A DNA stretch of 64,000 bases from Hydrocarboniphaga daqingensis (GCF_900129825.1 NZ_FQWZ01000002.1:490641-554640); one strand, 5' to 3'; positions 55,754 to 64,000 are shown, counted from the stretch's first letter. Notes: a model not told the origin generated them from the sequence alone. Made by a program: numbers and translations.

Positions 55754-57142
55754 ATGCATATCCGCAAGTACGATTTCAACTACGGCCGCCGTGAGTTGAT
55801 GAAGAAGATCGCCGTCGGTGCCGGTGCCGGCGTACTGATGCCGCTGCACGAAGTCATTGCCGCCGGCAAGGACATCAGCAAGGCGTATCCCGACGAGTTG
55901 ATGTCGATTGAGGCCATCACCAAGGGCAAGGTCAAGACCGGCGACTACATCACCGCCGCCAACGTCGAGCACGTGAAGGACCTGCTCGATCCGATCGTCT
56001 ACGGCCAGATCAAGGACATGGGCCGCAAGATCAAGATCAAGGCCACCGAGCGCACGCCGACCAATCTGTTCCCGGGTCAGTTCTACGAGGCGATGCAGCG
56101 CAACAACGCGTCGGGCACCACGGCCAAGTTCAACGCTGACGGCAACGTCGTCACCCACGATAACAAGCCTTGGGTTGGCGGCCTGCCGTTCCCGGACCCG
56201 AAGAACGGCCTGGAACTGCAAGCCAACATGGCGATGAGCTGGGGTCGCGGCGACTACAACCAGTACGCGATCAAGGAAACCGATATCAATCCGGACGGCA
56301 ACGTCGCCTACAACTACGACTTGGTCTGGGCCGAGTTGCAGACGCAGGCGCGCATGGACGGCAAGATCTTCCGCGACATGAAGGACCTGCTGCGCTTCCA
56401 GACCGTGTACTTCACGTCCACGGCCGACGTCGCCGGCAGCTCGTTCCTGAGCACCTGGTACTACGACCAGCGCAAGTTCCCCGAGCTGTACGGCTACCTG
56501 CCGCAGTTCAAGCGCGTGCGTCAGTTCCCGACCAACCAGCGCTTCGAGCCGCTGATTCCGGGCGTGACCTGGTTCCTCACCGATCCGTGGGCGGCCGGCG
56601 ATCCGATGCTGACCTGGGGCGAGTACAAGATCATCGAGCGCAAGCCGATGCTCGGCGCCTACAACACCACGTGGAGCGGCGATCGTCCGAACTGGGAAAA
56701 GCCGGTGCATGGCGGACCCAAGGGCATCACGTTCTACGACACCGAGTACGAACTGGCGCCGGAAGTGGCGATTCTCGAATCCAAGCCGGTCGGCTATCCG
56801 CGTGCGCCCGTGGGCCGTCGTCTGGCCTATGTCGACGTTCGCAACTCGCTGTACTCCGGCAACATCCGCTTCGACCGTCAGGACAAGCCCTGGGTCAGCT
56901 TCGAAACGGGCTTTGGCCAGTACGTCAACGGCAGCAAGAAGGTCGTCGGTGCCGACGGCACCACGCCGGCGTACTCGTGGATCTACGTGATGAGCTATGA
57001 CTGCCAGAACAAGCGCATGAGCCGCGCCGCGCATGCCGAGCAGTGCTTCGGTGGTTACAAGAGCATCTTCAACGGCGACCACGAGCAGATGTACAACAAG
57101 TTCTTCACGCAGCAGGCGCTGCAGCGTCTCGGCCAGGTTTGA
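55754..57142 (+). CDS. DUF1329 protein with twin-arginine-like signal (second copy)
   Basis: The start is the ATG at 55754 with GAGGAGAACC upstream; 462 residues. The N-terminus MHIRKYDFNYGRRELMKK has an Arg pair before a Gly/Ala-rich hydrophobic segment ending PLHEVIAAG, so Tat export is likely. Conserved DUF1329 blocks are WVGGLPFPDPKNGLELQ, FKRVRQFPTNQRFEPLIPG, EYELAPEVAILESKP and the C-terminal YNKFFTQQALQRLGQV. It is plainly a paralogue of 43210-44592, with matching blocks in the same order. It lies 105 bp after the RND gene. Confidence 0.88.
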   Translation: MHIRKYDFNYGRRELMKKIAVGAGAGVLMPLHEVIAAGKDISKAYPDELMSIEAITKGKVKTGDYITAANVEHVKDLLDPIVYGQIKDMGRKIKIKATERTPTNLFPGQFYEAMQRNNASGTTAKFNADGNVVTHDNKPWVGGLPFPDPKNGLELQANMAMSWGRGDYNQYAIKETDINPDGNVAYNYDLVWAELQTQARMDGKIFRDMKDLLRFQTVYFTSTADVAGSSFLSTWYYDQRKFPELYGYLPQFKRVRQFPTNQRFEPLIPGVTWFLTDPWAAGDPMLTWGEYKIIERKPMLGAYNTTWSGDRPNWEKPVHGGPKGITFYDTEYELAPEVAILESKPVGYPRAPVGRRLAYVDVRNSLYSGNIRFDRQDKPWVSFETGFGQYVNGSKKVVGADGTTPAYSWIYVMSYDCQNKRMSRAAHAEQCFGGYKSIFNGDHEQMYNKFFTQQALQRLGQV

Positions 57143-57157
57143 TCCCAGGCTGATTGA

Positions 57158-57195
57158 CCGGATACAGCGCCGTGTTCGCGCGGCGCTGTATCCGG
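57158..57195 (+). terminator. Perfect 15-bp hairpin between DUF1329 and YCF48-like genes
   Basis: CCGGATACAGCGCCG and its reverse complement CGGCGCTGTATCCGG enclose an 8-nt loop. It starts 15 bp after the DUF1329 stop. Only CTTTG follows, with no real T-run, so it may attenuate transcription or protect the upstream mRNA and lower expression of the next genes. Confidence 0.6.
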
Positions 57196-57237
57196 CTTTG
57201 CAGGATGGATAGCGGGACTGTTCATAAGGCCGTGAAA

Positions 57238-58263
57238 ATGATGATTCGAATTCCTCGCTTGATGCGCTCGGTGCTGCCGCTGTCGGCGGTCGCCGCTGCG
57301 GTGCTGGTCGCCAATGCGTATGCCAATGCCAACGCACCGGCATCGACCGCAACGCAGCCGACCACGCTGCTGCGCGGCATCCCGCATCAAGCTCTGTTTG
57401 ATGTTGATTTTGATGGTCGCAACGGCATCGCCGTCGGTGCCGGCGGCCAGATTGTTGTCAGCGGCGATGCGGGCAAGACCTGGGCGCCGCAGCCGTCGCC
57501 GTCACCGCTGAGTCTGCTCGGCGTGGCCACCCGCGGTGCGCACAGCATCGCCGTCGGCCAGATGGGCTTGGTGCTGACGCGCACCGACAACGGTCCCTGG
57601 ACCGTGGTCAAGACGCCGACGACCGAGCGCTTGCTCAGCGTCGACCTGAATCCCTCGGGCCTTGCCGTGGCCGTCGGTTCGTTCGGCACCGTGCTGCGCT
57701 CCACTGACCACGGTGCGAGCTGGCAGGAAGCCACGCCCGATTGGCATGGCTTGTTCGCGTCCGAATCGGCAACGCTCGGCGATGGCTTTCGTCCGCACGT
57801 GTTTGCGGTGCAGGTGGATGACGACGGTCTGGTGACGATTGCCGGCGAAGTGTCGATGGTGCTGCGTGCCCGCGATGCACTCGGCTGGCGCGTGGTGCAT
57901 CAGGGTGCCGTCAATGAGGGCCGCTTGGACCCGTCGCTGTTCGCGATGCAGATCCGCCGCGACGGTGTCGGCTTCGCGGTCGGCCAGTCCGGCTTGATGC
58001 TGAAGACCACCGATGGCGGCGAGCAGTGGGCACCAATCGCCAGCGGCAGCACCGGCTTGTTGCTGAGCGTGGAGACGCGTGACCGCAACGTGCTGGTCAC
58101 CGGCATGCGCGAGATGCGTCGCAGCCATGACGACGGCCAGACCTGGACGCCGGTCACTGGTGGCGACATCGCCACCGCCTGGTACTCGGCGGCCGTGCAG
58201 CCCGAAGGCAGTCCGCAGGTTCTGGTCGCAGGCCAGGCCGGAACGATTCTGAGCATTCCATAA
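57238..58263 (+). CDS. YCF48-like beta-propeller protein (BNR-type repeats)
   Basis: The start is the first of two ATGs at 57238 (MMIRIPRLMRSVLPLSAVAA), giving 341 residues with a signal peptide. The mature part repeats a pattern of about 45 residues, for example IAVGAGGQIVVSGDAGKTW, IAVGQMGLVLTRTDNGPW, VAVGSFGTVLRSTDHGASW and FAVGQSGLMLKTTDGGEQW. Such repeats form a propeller as in YCF48/HCF136 and BNR proteins. Homologues are often found next to DUF1302, DUF1329 and RND genes; the partner function may be assembly of that complex. Confidence 0.85.
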   Translation: MMIRIPRLMRSVLPLSAVAAAVLVANAYANANAPASTATQPTTLLRGIPHQALFDVDFDGRNGIAVGAGGQIVVSGDAGKTWAPQPSPSPLSLLGVATRGAHSIAVGQMGLVLTRTDNGPWTVVKTPTTERLLSVDLNPSGLAVAVGSFGTVLRSTDHGASWQEATPDWHGLFASESATLGDGFRPHVFAVQVDDDGLVTIAGEVSMVLRARDALGWRVVHQGAVNEGRLDPSLFAMQIRRDGVGFAVGQSGLMLKTTDGGEQWAPIASGSTGLLLSVETRDRNVLVTGMREMRRSHDDGQTWTPVTGGDIATAWYSAAVQPEGSPQVLVAGQAGTILSIP

Positions 58264-58338
58264 CGCCCACGCCGCGACGCTGCACCACGCCAGCGTCGCG
58301 TAGCACGGGTATAGCAAGACACTGGAGAGGAGATCCGC

Positions 58339-60363
58339 ATGAACAATGGGGGTAAGGGGGCACTACGTCGTGCAGGCCTGGCAACGACACTGGCGACGGC
58401 CGCATTGGCCGCGCCGAGCGCGCAGGCCGGCATCTTCGGCGACGACTTCAGCTGGGACATCGGCGGCTTCGTCCGTCAGGAAACGGCGGTCAGTACGGTC
58501 GGTATCGAAAACCCGAACAACCAGGGCGGCAACTTCCTGCAGAACCAGACTGCGACGCGGCAGGCCTTCCTGCCGCCGGGTCTGCTGCCGGGTGGGCAGC
58601 TGATCAACTGGGGTGACATCCCGCTGCCGTATCGCAGCGACGTCAAGCGGTCGGATTTCGTCGACAGCACCGACAACGACTTCAACTGGGTCGTGCTGCG
58701 TGGCGAAGTCGAGCTGGGCGCCAAGTTCGGCGAGCACTGGGACTTCGTCGCCCGACTGCGCGCGCTGTACCAGCCCGACGTCTACGACGACTTCAACGCC
58801 AACAGCCTCGACGGGCTGCAGGGTGGCATCGACGGTGGTGATCCGCGGCTGTATCACGGCAAGGTCAACTACTTCGACTACTTCACCGAGAGCGGCAAGC
58901 GCGGCAATCCGCTGGAGTGGACCGGTCGCAACTACCAGGCCTATTTCCCGGCGATGGTGCTCAACTACCGCGATGGGGGTTTGAACGTCCGCGTCGGCAA
59001 CCAGACCATCGCCTGGGGTCAGTCGATCTACCTGCGCGTATTCGACGTGCCCAACGGTATCGACCTGCGTCGTCACTTGATTCTCGACCGCGGCCTCGAG
59101 GAGTTCTCCGACAAGCGCGTGCCGATGCTGTCAGCGCGCATGACCTACCAGGTCACCGACTCGATCCTCGCTGACGCCTACGTCGGCAAGTTCCAGCCTT
59201 CGGTGTTCGGCAATCCCGGCACGCCGTACAACGTGATTCCGGTGCAGTTCACCGTGCACGACCTGTACGAGCCGAGCTTGAACGACACGCGCTTCAGCGG
59301 CGGCATGCGCTTGAAGGGCGACTATGGTGACTGGGGCTGGCAGGCCGCCTACGTCAACCGCGTCAATCCGGACGGCGTGTTCCGCTGGACCAATAGCAAT
59401 GTCGAAAAACCGCTGCAGGGCGGCCCTGGCAGTCTAGCTTCGCTGGTCAACACCGCGTATGCCGCCAAGTTGCCGGCGGCGGCTTGCGGCGCCAACTACG
59501 ATCCGTCGCTGTGCCGTCGTTACGCCAACACCGGCGAAGCGATTGCCAACAGCCCGCTCGAAGCCTCACCCGGCGGCGTCTATAGCGCCGACGAGTGGTT
59601 TACGTATGCCGGCCACGTGCGCCTCAACGGCGTCACCGGCTTGAACGCGGCGATCAACGACTTCGATGGATCGCAGGACTTGTACGCCACCCCGGTCGAG
59701 AACTACGAGCAGGCCGCAGCCCAGCTCAACACCTTCTTCATCGGTGCCGGCGGCAGCTTGCGCGGCCACATCGCACGCGAGTACTTCCGCGAAGACGTGA
59801 TCATGCTTGGCGGCAGCTACGTCAATTCCAGCGACAACGACTTCCTCAACGAGCTGATCTTCAACCTCGAAGCGCAGTACATCCCGAACCGCACGTTTAC
59901 CGCGACTGACCTCGGCAAGAACTTCAAGCAGACCGACGAGTACACGATCTCGCTGGTGGTCGACAAATGGCACCGCTTCTTCAACGAGTTCCCGGGCACC
60001 TACATCGTGTTCGAGGCGCTGACGAAGAACCGCAGCGACTTGGTCGGCCGTTTGCTGGAAGGCTACGGCGGCACCAAGGAGCGCGCTGCACCCGGCAAGA
60101 AGGGCAATGCCAACTACCTGGTGCTCGGCTTCCTGCAGCCCTGGCCGAACAAGCTCTACGAGCTGGAGTTCGCGACGCTGTTCGACCCGGACGGCGGCAT
60201 CTTCGTGCAGCCGGGCGTGCGCTGGCATCCAGGCGGCGACGTCACCGTCGAAGGTTTCTACAACTACACCAATGGGCACCTCTGGGGTAAGAAGAACAAC
60301 AACCTGATCGACGGTCTGGACTTCGCCCAGGAATTCACGCTGCGCCTGAGCTACCAGTTCTGA
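58339..60363 (+). CDS. DUF1302 outer-membrane protein
   Basis: The 674-residue protein, with a GGAGAGGAG ribosome-binding site, begins with a signal peptide ending APSAQA-GIFG. The DUF1302 body has the segments FSWDIGGFVRQETAV, DFNWVVLRGEVELGAKFGEHWDF, NVRVGNQTIAWGQS and KADAYVGKFQP-like DAYVGKFQPSVF, and ends LRLSYQF as an outer-membrane barrel would. DUF1302 proteins are found in gene sets for growth on terpenoids, sterols and other hydrophobic compounds with DUF1329 and RND partners. It closes the run, with a terminator after it. Confidence 0.88.
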   Translation: MNNGGKGALRRAGLATTLATAALAAPSAQAGIFGDDFSWDIGGFVRQETAVSTVGIENPNNQGGNFLQNQTATRQAFLPPGLLPGGQLINWGDIPLPYRSDVKRSDFVDSTDNDFNWVVLRGEVELGAKFGEHWDFVARLRALYQPDVYDDFNANSLDGLQGGIDGGDPRLYHGKVNYFDYFTESGKRGNPLEWTGRNYQAYFPAMVLNYRDGGLNVRVGNQTIAWGQSIYLRVFDVPNGIDLRRHLILDRGLEEFSDKRVPMLSARMTYQVTDSILADAYVGKFQPSVFGNPGTPYNVIPVQFTVHDLYEPSLNDTRFSGGMRLKGDYGDWGWQAAYVNRVNPDGVFRWTNSNVEKPLQGGPGSLASLVNTAYAAKLPAAACGANYDPSLCRRYANTGEAIANSPLEASPGGVYSADEWFTYAGHVRLNGVTGLNAAINDFDGSQDLYATPVENYEQAAAQLNTFFIGAGGSLRGHIAREYFREDVIMLGGSYVNSSDNDFLNELIFNLEAQYIPNRTFTATDLGKNFKQTDEYTISLVVDKWHRFFNEFPGTYIVFEALTKNRSDLVGRLLEGYGGTKERAAPGKKGNANYLVLGFLQPWPNKLYELEFATLFDPDGGIFVQPGVRWHPGGDVTVEGFYNYTNGHLWGKKNNNLIDGLDFAQEFTLRLSYQF

Positions 60364-60423
60364 TCACTCCGCTTGGCCGGTCCGCGGGTTCTCCCTTCTT
60401 CCCGCGCGACGTCTTCACTCGAT

Positions 60424-60456
60424 GCCGGCTCCTGACGAGCCGGCCGGCCATTTTTC
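60424..60456 (+). terminator. Rho-independent terminator after the DUF1302 gene
   Basis: GCCGGCTC and GAGCCGGC arms with a CTGAC loop, then CGGCCATTTTTCTT with a short T-run. It ends the RND-DUF1329-YCF48-DUF1302 unit and lies just before the regulator gene. Confidence 0.8.
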
Positions 60457-60471
60457 TTGACAGGTAGGACC

Positions 60472-63303
60472 ATGCCGCTACGCATCTCGACGATCGGCTC
60501 GGTATTGCCGACCTCTCGGCGGCTCCCGCTGGCCTTGCGCGGCTTGCCAAGCCGCGGCGGGTCCGCGCAGGCTATGCGCCCCATGTCGATCGCCACGGTC
60601 CATAGCCCGCCGTTTTTCGCCTTTTCGCCGGTGCGCACGCGCATGCTCGACGAACTGGGCGCGGCGCTGCGGCCGCCGGCCAAGCTGCTGGCGGTATCGG
60701 CACCGACCGGATACGGCAAGACGGTTTTTCTGTCGCGGTTGTTCGACCATTACCGCAGCAGCGGCGCCGAATGCCAGTGGCTGGCGCTCGATGACCGCGA
60801 CACCACGGTCGAGCGCCTGCTGACGCTGCTCGAGGGTGTGCTGCTTCCGGGAATCGAATCGGTCGATCCAGGTCAGGCGCTGCATCAGGGAGACCGGTCG
60901 GTCGACGAACGCATCGCGGCTGTCATCGAGTCGCTGTCGCATGCGCACGACCCGGCCGTTTTGTTCATCGACAACCTGAACTACTGCGTCGACGAAACCT
61001 TGTCGGCGTTGATCGATGCACTGGTGTTCAGCACGCCGTCCTGGGTGCATCTGGTGTTGTCGAGCACCACCGACCTTCCGTTCGACCGCGCCCGCGCGCG
61101 ACTCGAAGGGCGTGTGCGCAGCATCGGCTACAACGACCTAAGCCTCAATGCCGGCGAGATCGCGCAGCTGCTCGGCACCGAGTTGAGCGAGCGCATCGGT
61201 GCCGTCGGGCTCAATGCGATCATTGATCAGACCGAAGGCTGGCCTGCAGCGGTGCGGCTGATGCAGATCCTGTTGGCCAGCGCGGTCGATCCGCTGCAAG
61301 CCTTGCAGCAGTTCTCCGGCGCCGATGAGGATCTGGCCGATCTGCTGAATCGGCAGATTCTGCATCAGCTCGACCCGGCATCGCGGCAGTTTCTGCTGGA
61401 GATCGCGCCGCTGCGCGTGTTCGGCGTCAATCTGTGCCGACAAGCCACCGGCGACGACCGTGCCGCCGATCACGTGCGCCGGCTGCTGAAAGACAATCTG
61501 TTTGTGATTCCGCTGGACCGCAACCGCAGCTGGTACCGGCTGCATGCGTTGTTCCGCGAGTTTCTGATCGACGAAGCCGAGCGGCAGGTGCCGGCGGCGC
61601 GGCGCTACGAGGTGCTGTGCCGCGCGGCCGAATGGTGCGAGCACGCCGGACGTTGGCAGGATGCGATCGACTACGCGCTGATGGCCGAGCGCGGCGATCT
61701 GGCGGCCGCCATTCTGGAACGTGTCGCTGCGATGTTCGTCCGCGATCGCGGCGATCTCAACCAGTACATCGAATGGGTCGAGCGTCTGCACCGGATGGGT
61801 GTGCGTGGCGGCTGGGAAGTCGATTACTGGTACGTCTGGGCGCTGGTGTTCCACCGTCGCTACGAGTTTGCGCGGCGCCAGATGGAGCTGGTATCGCAGC
61901 GACTGCGCAGCGAAGCGGCAAGCCAGGGACGCGTCGACGAAGCCGAGCACGTGCAGCGTCGCATCGATGTCATCAGCTTCACGATCGACACCTATACCGA
62001 CCGTCATGAGGATGCGCTGCGCCTGGCGATGCGCTGGCTGCCGCCGCGACCCGACGACGATCCCTTCGATGTCGCCACGGTCGCGGCCGGGTCGTGCTTC
62101 CAGTTGGTCAGCCGTCACCAGCTGACCGAAGCGCGCAGCTTGCTGAGGCTGGCGCAGTCGCACATCGCCCAGGCGCAGAGCGTCTACGGCGAATCCTGGG
62201 TTGCGATCGCCAGCGCATCCGTGGCGATCTACGACGACGACTACTCCCAAGTCCATCAGGACTTGATCGGTGCGCTGGCCAAGAGCCGCGCACAGCTCGG
62301 CGACAACGCGGGCATCAGCGGCACGCTGGCGATCGTCGCGTCCAAGTCGGCCATCGAATCGGGCCGCGACGACGAGGCTCGCGAGCTGTTGATGCTCGGC
62401 ATGCGCCGCATCGAATCGCACGGCATCGTCGAGACGGCGCTGCTGGGCCTGGATGCGGCGATCAAGCTCTGGAACGGCGACGACCTGCCGACGCTGAACC
62501 GCTACCGCGAAATCGCTGCGGCGTATCCGCCGCGAGCGGCGCTGGGGCTGAGCTGCTTCATCGTGCGCCGCTTACTGAGGCTGGGCCGCTACGACGAAGC
62601 ACTGGTGGAAGCCGCGCAGATCGGTTTGGTGCCCGAGCGCGGCATCGAGCAGCTGGCCAGTGCCGAGTTCGAGCAGTTCCACGGCATGCGGGCCATGGCC
62701 GCCGCGGTGCTGATCGAACTCGACATTGCCGGTGGTCGGCTCAAGGCCGCGACCGCGCTGATTGCCGACGAGACGCGCAACGCCAAGGCGGTCAATCGCA
62801 GCGGTCGTCTGGTCGAGCTGGCGCTGGATGAAGCGGCAATCACGCTGTGTTCGCACAATCCGGCGCCGGCGGCACGGCATCTGGCGCGGGCGGTCAGTCT
62901 GGCGGCCAAGCGCCGTTATATCCGGCCATTCCGCGACCGCGCCGAACTGGTGGCCGCGCTGGTCAACGAGACCAAGTCCAAGGACTGGGGATTTGCCGTC
63001 GAAGAAGAGCGGCGCTTCTTTGCCGAAATCTGCCGCGGCTTGCCGCTGGGTCAGCATCGCGACGACGTCGAGCTGGACGCCGACAGCAGCGTCCACACGC
63101 TGGCCGAGACGCCCACTGCGCGCGAGCTGGAGCTGCTGATGCTGGTCGAGGCCGGTTTGTCCAACCAGCAGTTAGCCGATCGGCTGTCGCTGTCGGTGGC
63201 GACCGTCAAATGGCATCTGTACAACCTGTACACCAAGCTCGGTGTGTCCAGCCGCGGCGCCGCATTGGCGCGGGCTCGGGCCTTGAACCTGCTGGTGCGA
63301 TAG
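60472..63303 (+). CDS. MalT-type LuxR family ATP-dependent regulator
   Basis: The ATG at 60472 gives 943 residues; the first 35 or so are poorly conserved and a later start is possible. The NTPase part has a Walker A APTGYGKTVFLSRL near residue 80 and ILFIDNL-type Walker B (AVLFIDNLNYC). TPR-like helices fill the middle. The C-terminal LuxR HTH (about 880-935) reads TARELELLMLVEAGLSNQQLADRLSLSVATVKWHL with YTKLGVSSRGAA. Proteins of this type (MalT, AlkS) activate catabolic operons when bound to inducer and ATP. AlkS, the alkane regulator of Pseudomonas, shares this layout, and an AlkB-like gene follows 177 bp downstream. Confidence 0.9.
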   Translation: MPLRISTIGSVLPTSRRLPLALRGLPSRGGSAQAMRPMSIATVHSPPFFAFSPVRTRMLDELGAALRPPAKLLAVSAPTGYGKTVFLSRLFDHYRSSGAECQWLALDDRDTTVERLLTLLEGVLLPGIESVDPGQALHQGDRSVDERIAAVIESLSHAHDPAVLFIDNLNYCVDETLSALIDALVFSTPSWVHLVLSSTTDLPFDRARARLEGRVRSIGYNDLSLNAGEIAQLLGTELSERIGAVGLNAIIDQTEGWPAAVRLMQILLASAVDPLQALQQFSGADEDLADLLNRQILHQLDPASRQFLLEIAPLRVFGVNLCRQATGDDRAADHVRRLLKDNLFVIPLDRNRSWYRLHALFREFLIDEAERQVPAARRYEVLCRAAEWCEHAGRWQDAIDYALMAERGDLAAAILERVAAMFVRDRGDLNQYIEWVERLHRMGVRGGWEVDYWYVWALVFHRRYEFARRQMELVSQRLRSEAASQGRVDEAEHVQRRIDVISFTIDTYTDRHEDALRLAMRWLPPRPDDDPFDVATVAAGSCFQLVSRHQLTEARSLLRLAQSHIAQAQSVYGESWVAIASASVAIYDDDYSQVHQDLIGALAKSRAQLGDNAGISGTLAIVASKSAIESGRDDEARELLMLGMRRIESHGIVETALLGLDAAIKLWNGDDLPTLNRYREIAAAYPPRAALGLSCFIVRRLLRLGRYDEALVEAAQIGLVPERGIEQLASAEFEQFHGMRAMAAAVLIELDIAGGRLKAATALIADETRNAKAVNRSGRLVELALDEAAITLCSHNPAPAARHLARAVSLAAKRRYIRPFRDRAELVAALVNETKSKDWGFAVEEERRFFAEICRGLPLGQHRDDVELDADSSVHTLAETPTARELELLMLVEAGLSNQQLADRLSLSVATVKWHLYNLYTKLGVSSRGAALARARALNLLVR

Positions 63304-63386
63304 CGCGCGCTTGGCTACGGCGGTTCGCGGTCGCAGCCGCTCGGCTTGGCGTATATCGAAGTTCGACGGCGCGGCCGCGACCCCGA

Positions 63387-63403
63387 CCAAACTAACGGTT
63401 GGG
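63387..63403 (+). promoter_or_regulatory. CCAAAC-TAAC-GGTTGGG dyad upstream of the hydroxylase gene
   Basis: CCAAACTAACGGTTGGG is an imperfect inverted repeat 77 bp before the AlkB-like ATG. It shares CCAAACT-n3-GGT with the site at 49035. It is a candidate operator of the regulator just upstream. Confidence 0.4.
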
Positions 63404-63480
63404 ACCCCCGACACCGCGCTTGTCGACACTACGGTGGCGAGATGGCGACTCAGATCGCCGCAATCACCGGAGGACGACCG

Positions 63481-64000
63481 ATGTTGGATTACCTGAAGTA
63501 CACCGTTTCCACCGTCATTCTGGCCGCGACCACGGCAGGCCTGTGGATCGGTGGCGTTTATGTCTGGCTGGGTCTGGGTGTGCTGCTCGGCGTGCTCGGG
63601 CTCGATGCTTTCCTCAAGCCGGATCATTCGATCCGCGACCAACGCTATCCCTGGCTCTACGACGCGGTCGTTGCGTTCAACATGGCGCTGGGCTTTGCGC
63701 TGATCTGCCAGTACGCGTATCTGGTCGGTCAGGACCACTTCGTCACCACCAGCAGCGCCGTCGGTGCATTCGTCACGATGATGTTCGTGCAGTTCGTCGT
63801 CACCGCGCCGGCGCTGCATGAGATGTTTCACCGCGAGAACACCGGCTTGCGCTGGTACGGCCGCATCGGCCAGGTGCTGATCTTCGATCCGTGGCGCGAG
63901 ATCACCCACGTGGTGACGCACCACATGGCAGTGGCCACGCCCTACGACCCTGACTACGCCCGCCGCGGCGATACCTTGTACGGGCATTTGTTCCGCACGT
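63481..64000 (+). CDS. AlkB-like membrane di-iron hydroxylase (5' part, runs off the window)
   Basis: The frame opens at the ATG at 63481, after CGGAGGACGACC, and stays open for 173 codons to the end of the window. Hydrophobic helices at residues 8-40 and 68-110 precede the first histidine box HEMFHR (113-118) and the second, HVVTHH (143-148). After it comes VATPYDPDYARRGDTLYGHL, which matches the AlkB segment following its second box (VATPxDPxxxRxGxxLY). It therefore looks like an alkane 1-monooxygenase or close relative that uses O2 to hydroxylate a terminal methyl group. The third box lies beyond the window. Confidence 0.82.
   Translation, partial: MLDYLKYTVSTVILAATTAGLWIGGVYVWLGLGVLLGVLGLDAFLKPDHSIRDQRYPWLYDAVVAFNMALGFALICQYAYLVGQDHFVTTSSAVGAFVTMMFVQFVVTAPALHEMFHRENTGLRWYGRIGQVLIFDPWREITHVVTHHMAVATPYDPDYARRGDTLYGHLFRT

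Overview
The window is GC-rich, densely coded chromosomal DNA from a proteobacterium. TypA, PurT, MutM, UbiK, a ComM/YifB-type ATPase, a cytochrome c5-like protein and a type I-F CRISPR system point to Gammaproteobacteria. The many genes for hydrophobic substrates (alkane oxidation, FadL, DUF1302/DUF1329, RND transport) would suit a hydrocarbon- or steroid-degrading lineage such as the Nevskiales/Solimonadaceae. That placement is inference from gene content.

Layout. 1-24157 is mostly core: an mprF-acvB membrane-lipid operon (minus), a TetR regulator and a fatty-acid desaturase (plus), an OmpA protein with six TSP3 repeats, typA, an APC permease, purT, mutM, a GldF/GldG-like ABC operon with a DUF4340 protein (minus), ubiK and comM (plus), a porin, a lipoprotein protease and a membrane-anchored cytochrome c. 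Strong terminators separate most units.

24316-38334 is an accessory island that starts at a tRNA-Arg(CCG) gene. It contains a VapD-type toxin gene and a small antitoxin-like partner, each broken by one nonsense codon. Next comes a type I-F interference operon (cas3, cas8f, cas5f, cas7f, cas6f) and an array of 82 repeats and 81 spacers. A truncated zeta-toxin-like gene closes the island. cas1 is missing and the Cas2 domain normally fused to the N-terminus of type I-F Cas3 has been cut off, so the locus looks able to interfere but not to acquire spacers by itself.

38430-43196 holds a TetR regulator, a palindromic operator, an SDR oxidoreductase, a TonB-dependent receptor and a DUF2147 protein. 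43210-64000 reads as one regulon for a hydrophobic growth substrate. It encodes an aldehyde dehydrogenase, an acyl-CoA synthetase, an OmpA protein and a Tat-exported DUF1329 protein (minus operon); a FadL-like channel; an alcohol dehydrogenase and acyl-CoA dehydrogenase (minus operon); a plus-strand run of RND transporter, second DUF1329, YCF48-like protein and DUF1302 protein; a MalT-type LuxR regulator; and the start of an AlkB-like di-iron hydroxylase. Together these cover hydroxylation, oxidation to the acid, CoA activation, beta-oxidation and envelope handling of the substrate. A CCAAA-n-GGT motif recurs in three of the intergenic regions of this cluster and may be the regulator's binding site.
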